From the NCBI RefSeq assembly GCF_041060425.1, contig NZ_JAULBC010000003.1, positions 434,001 to 498,000 on the forward strand: DNA of 64,000 nucleotides, read 5' to 3'. The DNA comes from Danxiaibacter flavus (GTDB lineage: Bacteria; Bacteroidota; Bacteroidia; Chitinophagales; Chitinophagaceae). Within the stretch, counting starts at the first letter, position 1; each line of letters opens with the position of its first letter. The position numbers were made by a program, and so were the translations under genes. The notes beneath the pieces are model-generated. The model searched no databases. It had not been told where the DNA came from and saw only the letters and a program-made list of their open reading frames with translations. Of this stretch, positions 8,265-17,109 are shown piece by piece.

Positions 8265-10511
8265 CTATCTCCTGCCACGGAATCCACCACCACCTCTAAA
8301 TCCACCACCCTGCGAACGGAAATTCTGAAAACGTTGCGTGTTCATTTGTCCGCGTTGCCTTGCTTCGGCGGAGTGATTAAGCCCTTGCCAGGTGTGTTGT
8401 GTTTCACCACTCAGATTGTTATTTGGTCTTTGCACCTGGTTCCAGCTACCATTATTGTATTTGCTCCAACCACCACCTTCATTCTTGCGGTACACATTTC
8501 CATCGTGGCCCGCATAAGTTCCATTCGTAGTGTGCGCGACTGTTCCGTTTGCTCCATGTGTAATTACACCTTGTTGGCCAGTAGAAGTTCTATACCCAAA
8601 GGCGGTACCGTTAGCAGTAGTCACATGACCAGTTTGCGCCCACTGGCCATTCCTTGTGGCAACCGAGCTTCCCCATTGCGAATAAGCGTTATGTCCCTGT
8701 GATGTTGCAGCATAGCCGCCTGTCCATGGATTATATGCGCTCGCGGCTGTTCTTCCTCCGTACCAGCCCTGTACGCTTGCAGAACGGCCATATCTGCCCG
8801 TCGCAGGATTGTACCATGCCGCAGATTGTGCGGCGCCATACGGTCCATATACACCACGTCCAACAGCATATCCTCCTGTCCACGGATTATAAACAGCTCC
8901 CGCTCCATAAGTGCAGGGCCACGGGCGGTAAATTGGATATAGTGCACCCGGCCCCCAATAGAAGTAAGGCGGATAATAATAACCGGTTCCATAAGTAAGG
9001 ATGGCTCCGGCTGTAAGCCCTAATACAAACATACCAAAGTAACCAGCGGAAGTACTGCTTTCCACTGTTGTTTCGGTCGCATTGGTTTGTGTTACATACG
9101 TAACATTATACAAAGGTGAACTGGGTGGAATTGTGTAAATTTCTTTCGGCACTGCCTCTGCTGTTAACCACGGTCCGTTAGGCGTAGAGGACATAAACCA
9201 AACACCCTGAAAACACAGGTAATACAAGTCGCCATCTTTGATGATCTTCTCCTGTGTATTTGTTGCATACTGCAGATTAGTACTGTCAATCGGCTTAAAC
9301 TCAGGGGCACCATCATAACTTACTTTCACTTTCTTTTCTGCTTCTTTTTTATTTACAACTACGGTAGTCGGAATCTGTGCAAGCATGATCGCATCTGAAG
9401 CTTCAATTGTTCCGGGGACCGATGCCAGTACATTAGCCTTTGGCGAACCAGAAGGAATTTTAGCGAATGATTCAGGAAGATCATTTCCAGCATAAGTCCA
9501 GCTGCCGTTAAGTGACTTTGAACGGAACCATCTGCCAGAAAACAACACATAAAAAGTTTCATCTGTGTTATCAAGAAAAACATCATTATCGGTATTTGTC
9601 ACATACAACAACCGTGTATCCGGAATAGTAGCATATACAGGTGATCCTTTGATTAAAATGAGTTCCGCAGGATTACTACTGTAAAATACTTTGGGTGCTG
9701 CAGCGGATGTTGAAGGCGGTGGCACCGCTTTTTTGACATCATCAAAATTTTGACCCGATGGCAGTTTAGACATATCTTTTGGTAATGTCTTCGTTGCGGT
9801 CCATTGGCCCTTTAAGTCATCAGTTGTATACCAATATTTATCAGCCAACAGGTAATAATACTTTTTTGACTTGTCATAAAATACATCCCAGTTTGTATTC
9901 ACAACAAATTGCAGATCCGTTTTCTCAACAGGAGCCAGTGCAGGTTCTCCCTGAATCATTAACAATATCGCCGGCGTTGTACTGTAAAATATTTCGGGCG
10001 GATCATTTTTTACGGCGACAGGCACTGCCTTAACATTACTCTTATCTACATCAGCAATAAGGCGATCTACAGCGATTGGTTCACCACTTTGCGGAAGCAA
10101 TTCTTTCACCAGTGTTTCCATTGCGGGGATCGCAGATTGATCCAGCGAAGGAAAGCGGGTACTTTCAATAACTACATCATGAAAATATACGGTGCGACTG
10201 TCATTATCTACCGAAGTGCCGCACTTAAAAGAAGCAACACCAGGTGTTTCCTTCCCTCCTTTTGGAGTGAGCGCAAATGCAAATCTTCCCGATATTTCTT
10301 TGTAATCCTTCCATTCATCTATTTGAGGTTGGTAGTAGATCATTTTATTGCCATCCTTTGTTGCCTGCCTCGGCCAGCCAATATCTGTTGCAGGCGAACT
10401 TGTATCTCCCGACGGTTTGGTTTGCGCCGACAATGTATTAACTACAAAAAGAAAGATGGCAAAAGCAACTATAGCCCGATGTCTTAAAAGTTGAAAATAC
10501 AAGTACCTCAT
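8265..10511 (-). CDS. Large exported protein with three internal repeats and a Gly/Tyr-rich tail
   Basis: 748 residues; function not recognised. A signal peptide or N-terminal anchor is at residues 1-29. Three repeats of about 90-100 residues follow, at roughly 170-258, 270-360 and 370-465. Each has the pattern (Y/F)YSxxPA-LLIxGxP, LQ(F/Y)VxNTxxDVF, a Tyr-rich strand and a conserved W, then a KxLPxxxxxxPSGSP-type end. A hydrophobic, possibly membrane-spanning segment (about 485-512, GYFGMFVLGLTAGAILTYG) follows. The C-terminal 230 residues are rich in Gly, Tyr, Trp and Asn, contain two copies of YNPWTGGYA, and end in RGGGGFRGRR. Similar proteins are often auto-annotated as carbohydrate-binding family V/XII, which I regard as weak. 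Neighbours are unrelated and it is probably monocistronic. An envelope or surface-coat role is inference. Confidence 0.75.
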   Translation of the reverse strand: MRYLYFQLLRHRAIVAFAIFLFVVNTLSAQTKPSGDTSSPATDIGWPRQATKDGNKMIYYQPQIDEWKDYKEISGRFAFALTPKGGKETPGVASFKCGTSVDNDSRTVYFHDVVIESTRFPSLDQSAIPAMETLVKELLPQSGEPIAVDRLIADVDKSNVKAVPVAVKNDPPEIFYSTTPAILLMIQGEPALAPVEKTDLQFVVNTNWDVFYDKSKKYYYLLADKYWYTTDDLKGQWTATKTLPKDMSKLPSGQNFDDVKKAVPPPSTSAAAPKVFYSSNPAELILIKGSPVYATIPDTRLLYVTNTDNDVFLDNTDETFYVLFSGRWFRSKSLNGSWTYAGNDLPESFAKIPSGSPKANVLASVPGTIEASDAIMLAQIPTTVVVNKKEAEKKVKVSYDGAPEFKPIDSTNLQYATNTQEKIIKDGDLYYLCFQGVWFMSSTPNGPWLTAEAVPKEIYTIPPSSPLYNVTYVTQTNATETTVESSTSAGYFGMFVLGLTAGAILTYGTGYYYPPYFYWGPGALYPIYRPWPCTYGAGAVYNPWTGGYAVGRGVYGPYGAAQSAAWYNPATGRYGRSASVQGWYGGRTAASAYNPWTGGYAATSQGHNAYSQWGSSVATRNGQWAQTGHVTTANGTAFGYRTSTGQQGVITHGANGTVAHTTNGTYAGHDGNVYRKNEGGGWSKYNNGSWNQVQRPNNNLSGETQHTWQGLNHSAEARQRGQMNTQRFQNFRSQGGGFRGGGGFRGRR

Positions 10512-10717
10512 CCTGATGGAAATTATCTGGTTATCAAATTATTTTATCAATTGTAACAACTAAGTATACGAATGGTTCAGATAGGTCTATTTTTGTGATA
10601 ATGACGATGTTGTTCCTACAATATGCATCAGGTGTGTTAAGGCATTTTAACAGCCCCCTCTCCATTCTGGCACCGTTGTTGAAAAAATGAGTAAGTAAAT
10701 CATTAAAAAGGAATAGT

Positions 10718-10972
10718 ATGAAATTGAAAACAGACACATTTGAATTAACACACGACAACAAATTAGTCACTGTAAAGGCAACTGCGTTCCAGACAGCAAC
10801 AAGTGAAACACGCTATAGAGTGAGCATAAACAATAGTCCTGTTCACATATTCGCATTAAACAATTCAATTAACCGTTACCAGGATATTGATAGTGGCGCA
10901 GCAGCAAAAAACATTCCATTGGAAATCGAGGAAGCCATTGGTAAGAGACTATACAACAGCATAGCTGCATAA
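10718..10972 (+). CDS. Small hypothetical protein, 84 aa
   Basis: Not recognised. It is supported as a gene by a purine-rich stretch just before the ATG (AAAAAGGAATAGT), balanced amino-acid composition (two predicted beta-strand-rich halves, then a short acidic helix ending KRLYNSIAA) and a strong intrinsic terminator 30 bases after the stop. A TATTTTTG box that could be a -7 element lies at 10588-10595, but no clear -33 partner is seen. No signal peptide or membrane segment is present, so it is probably cytoplasmic. Confidence 0.65.
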   Translation: MKLKTDTFELTHDNKLVTVKATAFQTATSETRYRVSINNSPVHIFALNNSINRYQDIDSGAAAKNIPLEIEEAIGKRLYNSIAA

Positions 10973-11002
10973 ATAAAGTTTACTTTTCATTTTCCAGGAA
11001 AC

Positions 11003-11033
11003 GAGCCGGCATTCACCCGCCGGCTCTGTTGTT
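11003..11033 (+). terminator. Intrinsic terminator of the 84-aa gene
   Basis: A perfect 8-bp GC-rich stem (GAGCCGGC at 11003-11010 with GCCGGCTC at 11019-11026) and an 8-base loop, followed by the T-rich TGTTGTTTCT. It lies 30 bases after the stop codon at 10972. Confidence 0.75.
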
Positions 11034-11187
11034 TCTGATCCGCTTCGATTCTCCGTCCTCTGCAACTGCCGTTCATCAATTAGTAAACACTGAATATGTT
11101 TTCAGAAGTTGGCATTTGTATATTTATCGATCAAATGGGCCGGAAAGAAAATCACCGCCCGGTTTAATTAACATTAGTCATACAGTT

Positions 11188-11628
11188 ATGCATAAGCTTG
11201 AAATCATCGAGACAATTCAGAACATCTTTATTGGGGCTGACGAAAAGAACTGGAAGCAATCCAGGTCTGCTTTTGCTGATAAGGTGTACTTAGATTACAC
11301 ATCAATGGCAGGCGGAGATCCCCTGGTATTGAACGCAGATCAAATTATTGAATCATGGAGCTCATTTCTTCCCAAATTCAAGGCAACACATCATCAACTG
11401 GGCAATTTCATGGTCAATGTGGAAGATGAAAAAGCCAACGCATTTTTTTACGGAACAGCAACGCATTACTTTCCCAATACAAGTGGTAAAAACATCTGGA
11501 CAGTAGTTGCAACATACAACGCTTCACTCGTGCATGAAAACGATTCATGGAAAGTTATATCGCTCAGGATGAATCTAAAATATCAGGACGGGAATCTTGA
11601 TTTGCCGAAAATTGTTCAAAATCCATAG
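11188..11628 (+). CDS. SnoaL-like / nuclear transport factor 2-fold protein
   Basis: 146 residues when started at the ATG at 11188 (MHKLEIIETIQNIF). A longer ORF opens at a TTG at 11029, but that extension begins inside the preceding terminator and has no family resemblance, so I reject it. The product looks like a SnoaL-like NTF2-fold protein: an N-terminal helix with a DxxxW segment (ADEKNWKQ), a mid-region strand set (HHQLGNFMVNVEDEKANAFF) and a C-terminal W(K)VISLRMNLKY strand. Such proteins form cone-shaped barrels that bind or convert small molecules in the cytoplasm. No specific reaction can be assigned. It stands alone on its strand. Confidence 0.75.
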   Translation: MHKLEIIETIQNIFIGADEKNWKQSRSAFADKVYLDYTSMAGGDPLVLNADQIIESWSSFLPKFKATHHQLGNFMVNVEDEKANAFFYGTATHYFPNTSGKNIWTVVATYNASLVHENDSWKVISLRMNLKYQDGNLDLPKIVQNP

Positions 11629-11978
11629 TTGCGGAAAGTTGATATCGGTAGTAAAATTTTTATTGGCTGGAGAAGTGCATTTGAAGTAAAAAATGCCTGT
11701 CTTTCTTTATAAAGACAAGCATCGCAATCACCATTAACTTCCAATTTAATATCGTTTAGTTAAGCAACCATCGTCAACTTTGTGAGATATCTACTGTCGT
11801 CGACCATGATGATCCTGGCTTATCAGAAAAAGTGACCACAACAACACTAATAGCAAGTGCAATAATTATGAGCAAGCCTGCAGCCGCATCGTTTCATGTC
11901 GACTGGGGAATTTGGTTAACCACAATCAAAAAGAAATGACATATCATTTATCAAGAGCTGATCGCCATCGATTCATTA

Positions 11979-12098
11979 CCGTCTGCTTTAGCTGCCGGAC
12001 AGCGGTTCGTCTTTAGAACCGGGCTTTAGCCCAAAATTGGATTGTGTGGCTAAAGCCATATTCAATTACTTTCATTTTCCGTCAGCTAAAGCAGACGG
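11979..12098. repeat. Composite palindromic (REP/BIME-like) element of 120 bp
   Basis: Perfect 16-base terminal inverted repeats: CCGTCTGCTTTAGCTG at 11979-11994 and its reverse complement at 12083-12098. They enclose three smaller palindromes: GGTTC...GAACC, GGGCTTTAGCCC, and TGGCTAAAGCCA. The CTTTAG/CTAAAG core recurs in every sub-element. This is the architecture of a dispersed REP-type or miniature element. No transposase is nearby and no target duplication could be identified. Confidence 0.65.
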
Positions 12099-12213
12099 CA
12101 ATGAAGAAAAACAGCCCTGATCTGTCATTGGTACCACAGGAGAGGTCTCCCGAATACAGGCTTGATCGTGATATTTTGGCGTTTATCATGGACAACTCTT
12201 AACTAAAAGACAT

Positions 12214-12256
12214 TGAATTTCCATTTTCAATTTTCAATTTTCCATTTTCAATTGAG
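12214..12256 (-). repeat. CAATTTT heptamer array after the DinB gene
   Basis: About six units (variants of TCAATTT and CCATTTT) abut the stop codon of the minus-strand DinB gene. Read on the coding strand they are ATTGAAAA-type units. This is the same sense as the arrays after the stop codons at 21969-20656, 47211 and 48778. Confidence 0.8.
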
Positions 12257-12760
12257 TTATTCCATTGGCTGCATATTAAACACTGCCCATTCTTCTTTAG
12301 AGGGGCCGTAAATACCCGGCACTTTTATATCCAGCACCCGCATTAACATTGTCATCTGTCCGCGATGATGTGTCTGGTGCGCAATCAGCGCATTTATCAC
12401 TTTACCTTTTGTCCATCTTTCGCCGTACATATTAACTTCATCGGTCAGCGCAGCATCAGTCAGGCTCTGTACTATTGCAGTTTTAAGATTACCACTGTAT
12501 TTTTTGTATGCCGCAATTATCTCAGCAAATGTTGCAGGCAGTGGCTCCTGCGCTAAAGCATCCGAATCTATAAAGCCGGCACGGTGGGGCATTTCCGTGA
12601 AGGTCTGTGTAATGTGCCACGCAAGACGCTCTAATGAACGGGTGTTGTCATTAAACTGTATGGCTTTTTTTGTCTCATCAACTGCTGAAAATATTTTCAA
12701 TGTCAGATCTGCTTCCTGTTGCAGATCGTTGATAAAATTGCAGGTCATTCTATTGTCCAT
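12257..12760 (-). CDS. DinB-family four-helix protein
   Basis: 167 residues from the ATG at 12760 (MDNRMTCNF). The open frame reaches a GTG at 12793, but the extension has no family resemblance. The DinB/YfiT fold is a four-helix bundle with three His metal ligands. Here H49 (RLAWHITQTF) and the HxxxH pair H128/H132 (AHQTHHRGQM) fit the signature well. DinB-fold proteins include metal-dependent thiol transferases and damage-inducible proteins of unknown function, and no substrate can be named. It is cytoplasmic, with no signal sequence. It is probably monocistronic; the neighbour on the same strand ends in its own terminator at 12899-12949. Confidence 0.85.
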   Translation of the reverse strand: MDNRMTCNFINDLQQEADLTLKIFSAVDETKKAIQFNDNTRSLERLAWHITQTFTEMPHRAGFIDSDALAQEPLPATFAEIIAAYKKYSGNLKTAIVQSLTDAALTDEVNMYGERWTKGKVINALIAHQTHHRGQMTMLMRVLDIKVPGIYGPSKEEWAVFNMQPME

Positions 12761-12898
12761 AGTATAGAATTGAGAGGGTTTTGTAAATCCCACAATAATA
12801 AAACAGGACTTTAACAGTAGACATGAGAATTATCAGCTATACTATTATTCAATCCGTATACAACGTTCTGCAAAGAAAAAAGCAAGTGTATTCTACAA

Positions 12899-12949
12899 AA
12901 AAAAGAACCTTAATGATTTCCTGCATTATAGGATATCATAAAGGTTCTT
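12899..12949 (-). terminator. Intrinsic terminator of the esterase gene (minus strand)
   Basis: A 15-base stem (12903-12917 with 12935-12949, one mismatch) encloses a smaller TCCT/AGGA stem. On the minus strand it is followed by a run of nine T. It lies 55 bases after the stop codon at 13005. Confidence 0.88.
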
Positions 12950-13004
12950 GCTTTTAATGAGTTATTGCAGCAAATCAATTTCCGCTCTTTAGTGGCCCCT
13001 GTCT

Positions 13005-15497
13005 TTACCTGGAAACTGCATCATTATTAGTCAACTTCCATTCATTATCATAAAATCCTGCTAACTGAATGCCTTTAGAACCGTCACGAAGCATGTCCAG
13101 CTTATAGATCATAAAATCAGGAAAACCACTTGCGCCAGCGAAATACTGGTTGGCGTTTGCAGCGTTCATACCTTTTATCCCGCTACCTGCAATTACTGCT
13201 ACAGATGTTACAGGCGAGTTTTTTAACGGCCATACAAAACAGGCACTTAAATCATCTCCGCTCCATGTGTTACCGCCTGCAGTAACTTTATTGCGCTGCA
13301 CCTGGATAGGACAATCATTCAATAACTGTCCCCATGCACTATTTGTTGTAGCGTTTCCATAAATTATTACACCTCTGCCCACATATTTATCCGCAGAAAA
13401 ATCTTTATCAGCTACTATATCAATAGCCCCGTTACCACGATAGTACCATGTTTCTGCGTCATATTTTGCTTTATTCAGACTCCAGGTATTTTCAGCTTCA
13501 GTGCCTTTTGTACTATAAACAAATACCATCCTGTAATTAAATGCATCTTTCAAAGTACCATAACGGTGTGGGCCTTTTTGAAGCACGCCGGGGTTTGTAC
13601 CAAACGCCCATTGATCATTTTGTCTCAACAGGTAAACCGTATCATTAGTGCCTTTCGCATTATATGATAAAGTCTGTCCGTCCAGTTTAAGATCAACTGA
13701 TGATCCTTGCTTGAAATCGGACATCGCAATTTGAAGCACCCGAACGTTTTCTGTAGTTCCCGAAACAAGTCTTTTTGCTTTGTTCCTATCAAGCACAATC
13801 CTACTGTACTTCAATGGATGTTGTTGCTGTATAATTGCTACCCAGTGATATTTTGCCGAAATACCAGGATTAGATGTAGTGAAGTCCACCTTTTCAACAG
13901 TACTGTCAGGCGGAAGGGCATGCCACCTAAAATAATCAAACATAGGTTTCCAGTCTACGCTCTGATCACCAAACCAATGCTCACCTTTGGGGTATTCATA
14001 GTAACTGAAATCACTTTGGAATTCGCCTAATATTTTCCGCATTTGCCTTGCATACATTACAGGAACAACTTTATCTGAGTCCCCATGCAAAATATAAACA
14101 CCTAATGGCTTATAGTTAAAAGCAAGTTTAGGCACATCACTCTGATTGCTTGCACGCAATAATACCTGCTCAATCGGATCATTGCTGCTATCGGGTATTA
14201 CACCATCAGCCGAACCATAGGCTTTTAATGTGGGATAACCGGAACAGGCACCTATTGCGGCCCATTTATCAGGATATGTTGCACCAAGAAACCATGTGCC
14301 GTGGCCTCCCATTGAATGGCCCGTTAAATAAATATGCTGCGGATCCGGATTAAATGTATTCGTAGCGTTTTGTAATACTTCCAGGGCATCCAGTCTTCCC
14401 CAATCTTCCCAGTTAAAACCACGCGGACGGCGGTTAGTAGCAGCAACCAATGTGCCCCAGCTTTTTGAACGATAAGCCTTTGCCTGGCCGATGGCTTCAA
14501 CACCTGCACCATGAACGGAAAGGAACAATGCATTGTGCTCTTTAACCGAATCTTTAGTTTGGGGAGTTACGGCATAATATTGAAGACTGCCATCTATGTT
14601 GCTCGTAAACGTAACACTGTATTGCTCACCCGGGTTAACGGACTCTATCTTAATGTTTGCTTCATCAATAGCACGACCGTTGTCCAGCAAAGTTATACGG
14701 CACTCATTCATTCCTTTAACTGTAACATCACTGCCATCAAAATCAAAACTTACCTTACGCGTAGACATTGCAGGAACTGCAGGAACAGGAACAGTCTGCT
14801 GTTTACTGCCAACAATCGCCTTTAGCTGATAGTTATTTAGTACTTTGTTGCTTGTATTCACAACAACCAAAGCGCCTTTTAGTTTGCTATTATCCTGACC
14901 GATAACGATGTGAGGCAACGTAGGATCCTCTGCTTTCAGCAGTACCGGCTTATCCGGAAAAATAAGATCCGCAGTAACATTACTTCCACGAACATATAAT
15001 TCATTCAACCCTTTCTTTAACTGAACGGGAATGTATAACCAGCCAGAATAATAAGGGTCGCCGGTATGTGGCACGCCGTTAAAAAACAAACTGCTGTTGC
15101 CTTTTATATTAAGCAAAGCCGCCTGTTCCTTTGGCGAATTATAGGTAAGATATAAGTAACTGCCACCTCTGTCCACGCGACCTGGATTACCAGGATTATT
15201 TACGCGGGGAATATTTCCCCAGTCAACGGTTCTGAAGCGATGAGCAGTATCTGCTTTTGCGGACCTCCATCGTAATGTATCGCCTTTAGCTGTAACATCA
15301 AAGACTGCGTTAACCGCAGGCGTTTGCAAAGTGCCGTTATATAGCTTGTATGCAAGCAGGTCCGTATAGATCGCTTCGCGACCATAGCGGCTCCCCGCAG
15401 CCACTAATAAACCTTCAGAAAAATGGAATACCTGTTGTGCCAAAGCTGAAGTACTCACAACAAGAAATAAACATACAGAAGAAAGATATCTATGCAT
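13005..15497 (-). CDS. Secreted alpha/beta-hydrolase (prolyl-oligopeptidase/esterase type)
   Basis: 830 residues with a Sec signal peptide (cut after SALA, residue 20). The N-terminal half is beta-rich. Residues 125-175 resemble a galactose-binding-like fold (FFNGVPHTGDPYYSGWLYIP), and 200-290 an Ig-like or CARDB-like segment. The catalytic alpha/beta-hydrolase domain covers about 290-530, with nucleophile Ser395 in GHSMGG, Asp475 in HGDSDKVVP and His507 in PKGEHWFGD. A further 300 residues follow that I do not recognise. This architecture is used by secreted polysaccharide esterases and peptidases in Bacteroidota. Substrate unknown. It is the last gene of the minus-strand row and is preceded by a 272-base gap, so it may have its own promoter. 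Confidence 0.85.
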   Translation of the reverse strand: MHRYLSSVCLFLVVSTSALAQQVFHFSEGLLVAAGSRYGREAIYTDLLAYKLYNGTLQTPAVNAVFDVTAKGDTLRWRSAKADTAHRFRTVDWGNIPRVNNPGNPGRVDRGGSYLYLTYNSPKEQAALLNIKGNSSLFFNGVPHTGDPYYSGWLYIPVQLKKGLNELYVRGSNVTADLIFPDKPVLLKAEDPTLPHIVIGQDNSKLKGALVVVNTSNKVLNNYQLKAIVGSKQQTVPVPAVPAMSTRKVSFDFDGSDVTVKGMNECRITLLDNGRAIDEANIKIESVNPGEQYSVTFTSNIDGSLQYYAVTPQTKDSVKEHNALFLSVHGAGVEAIGQAKAYRSKSWGTLVAATNRRPRGFNWEDWGRLDALEVLQNATNTFNPDPQHIYLTGHSMGGHGTWFLGATYPDKWAAIGACSGYPTLKAYGSADGVIPDSSNDPIEQVLLRASNQSDVPKLAFNYKPLGVYILHGDSDKVVPVMYARQMRKILGEFQSDFSYYEYPKGEHWFGDQSVDWKPMFDYFRWHALPPDSTVEKVDFTTSNPGISAKYHWVAIIQQQHPLKYSRIVLDRNKAKRLVSGTTENVRVLQIAMSDFKQGSSVDLKLDGQTLSYNAKGTNDTVYLLRQNDQWAFGTNPGVLQKGPHRYGTLKDAFNYRMVFVYSTKGTEAENTWSLNKAKYDAETWYYRGNGAIDIVADKDFSADKYVGRGVIIYGNATTNSAWGQLLNDCPIQVQRNKVTAGGNTWSGDDLSACFVWPLKNSPVTSVAVIAGSGIKGMNAANANQYFAGASGFPDFMIYKLDMLRDGSKGIQLAGFYDNEWKLTNNDAVSR

Positions 15498-15769
15498 ATC
15501 GACAGTTTAATAAAATCTGCATAATCAAACCGGGCACAACATGTACCTGTAAGTAGTTTACTGGTAACTGACACGATGTAGTGCACGGACAAACTAAGTT
15601 TTAAAGAACGCTGTTAAGCAGTTTCATCTATTCCTTGTAATTACCAGATGATAACTTATACTTATCCTGAAAAAAAGTTTGGAGCAGCCAGCAAAACAAC
15701 TAAACAAAAGCTGTTCAACCAGACAGAATCGGCAGAAGGGATAAGGCTTTCGGTTGACGGAATACATAT

Positions 15770-17071
15770 CTATCGCAACAATCTTCCTGCAACATATTCG
15801 CCCAGCAACAAGCCTTCTTTCCTGCCATTTTCAATAGCTACGCGGTAATGAATGCCGCCGTATAAACGTGAAATAGCAGCCTCTTTGCATGCTTCTTCAA
15901 AGGAAGTAAAATGACGTACAGGCAGGCCAAACTCAACTTCCGTATCATCATCAAATGATACATCCTTACCAAACAATCCGGTTAAAACAATTGACGCTAC
16001 GGTAGACGCTACGCTATGGCCACTTGTATACTCAGGAAAGGGCGGCGTTTGCAACAATGGACGCCATGATTCATCAATATAAGCGTTGATATAGGTCTCC
16101 GGGCGAATGACGTTGCTTCTGAATTTTTCATCCCAGCAACTGATAAACGCATCAAACAATGCAATTGAAGTGTAGGTATAAGCTTTAGAGGTCTTCATGA
16201 GATCAGCCCCCGTGTTACGTGCCACGAGTCCTGCAATTGAGATCCAATGACCGCCGGGCGATATTTTTTTTGTCGCATAATTCAGATGTCCCTCCACATT
16301 CAGAAAAAAAGGATTGCAATCCCAAAAGCTGGCAATATCATACTGGTGCTTAGTCAGATTTTTTCCGGCAACATACACTTCATAAGCCTGCTTGTAAAAA
16401 GCACTGGCGGTATCCTTGCTGAATGGCAATGGCTTTTCCGGCATAAACTGGTTGCAGGAATCAAGCACCATTGTCCTGATCTGGTTCCAGTAAGGTTCTA
16501 CTGCTGCCATGTAACCGGGTGGCGTTGGTATCCACTTGCCTTCTTCTTTCAAATAGTTATAACGACGGATCTTTCTTGTCTCTTTATATTTGTCAGTACC
16601 AGCCCAGTTCAAAATAACGGACGCGACTGTTTCTCCATAAGCCATTGAAGAATTGAATTCTTCATCAGAAATTTTCATCGACTTATAATAAGCTAATATA
16701 TTCTGCAGGGAATCATGCAATAACGGCTCAGAAAAAACCAGCTTTTCGCCGGTAAGCATAAAGGCACAAACAGCAGCTAAGGAGGGCAAAACTTCTTTTC
16801 CCGGATTTGGCACCTGGGGTAATGATTTTAGTTTTCCGTACAGCGATTCGCGCTGATCTGTCGCAGCAGCCAATGCCTCATGCGCCGCGATATTTGCGTA
16901 TGCATAAATACGGCTGGCAACAGGCGGTGAAAAAATATCATGAATAATTACGTCTGTCAACGCCTTTTCGCAACGGTGCAAGGGATAAGCATCCGTATTC
17001 CTGTCCGGTGGCAGTGCGAAAGTGCTTTGGCACAACACGATTAACAATATCAATAAAAAATTTCTTTTCAT
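15770..17071 (-). CDS. Exported vanadium-haloperoxidase/PAP2-superfamily protein
   Basis: 433 residues with a signal peptide (residues 1-19, STFA-L). All three PAP2 motifs are visible: K316-x6-RP (KFRSNVIRP), SGH at 350-352 (PEYTSGHSVAS), and SR401-x5-H408 (SRLYGGIHYRVA). In the classical third motif the catalytic His is followed four residues later by Asp; here that position is Ala (HYRVA). The typical vanadium-haloperoxidase-related helices precede the motifs. It could be a periplasmic phosphatase or a haloperoxidase relative; sequence alone does not decide. The gene follows the FG-GAP gene after only 38 bases, so both are probably co-transcribed. This pairing with CRTAC1-type proteins is common in Bacteroidota. 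Confidence 0.85.
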   Translation of the reverse strand: MKRNFLLILLIVLCQSTFALPPDRNTDAYPLHRCEKALTDVIIHDIFSPPVASRIYAYANIAAHEALAAATDQRESLYGKLKSLPQVPNPGKEVLPSLAAVCAFMLTGEKLVFSEPLLHDSLQNILAYYKSMKISDEEFNSSMAYGETVASVILNWAGTDKYKETRKIRRYNYLKEEGKWIPTPPGYMAAVEPYWNQIRTMVLDSCNQFMPEKPLPFSKDTASAFYKQAYEVYVAGKNLTKHQYDIASFWDCNPFFLNVEGHLNYATKKISPGGHWISIAGLVARNTGADLMKTSKAYTYTSIALFDAFISCWDEKFRSNVIRPETYINAYIDESWRPLLQTPPFPEYTSGHSVASTVASIVLTGLFGKDVSFDDDTEVEFGLPVRHFTSFEEACKEAAISRLYGGIHYRVAIENGRKEGLLLGEYVAGRLLR

Positions 17072-17109
17072 CAGTTAGTTTTCATTTTTCATGAAAATTA
17101 AAAAAGAAG

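Larger units (their letters stand above)
11629..12256. other. Intergenic region with a REP-like element and a heptamer array
   Basis: No gene is supported in these 628 bases. They hold the composite palindromic element at 11979-12098 and a CAATTTT-type heptamer array at 12214-12256, listed separately. The remaining sequence shows no ORF of coding character and no clear RNA gene. Confidence 0.6.

Noticed and set aside
11029..11187. N-terminal extension of the SnoaL-like gene
   Set aside because: It begins with TTG inside an intrinsic terminator and adds residues not typical of the fold.
8049..12098. Insertion sequence bounded by the two palindromic elements
   Set aside because: The elements belong to different families, and the genes between them encode no transposase.
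15648..15848. Plus-strand ORF of 66 aa
   Set aside because: It overlaps the 3' end of the PAP2-like gene on the other strand and has no start-region support.
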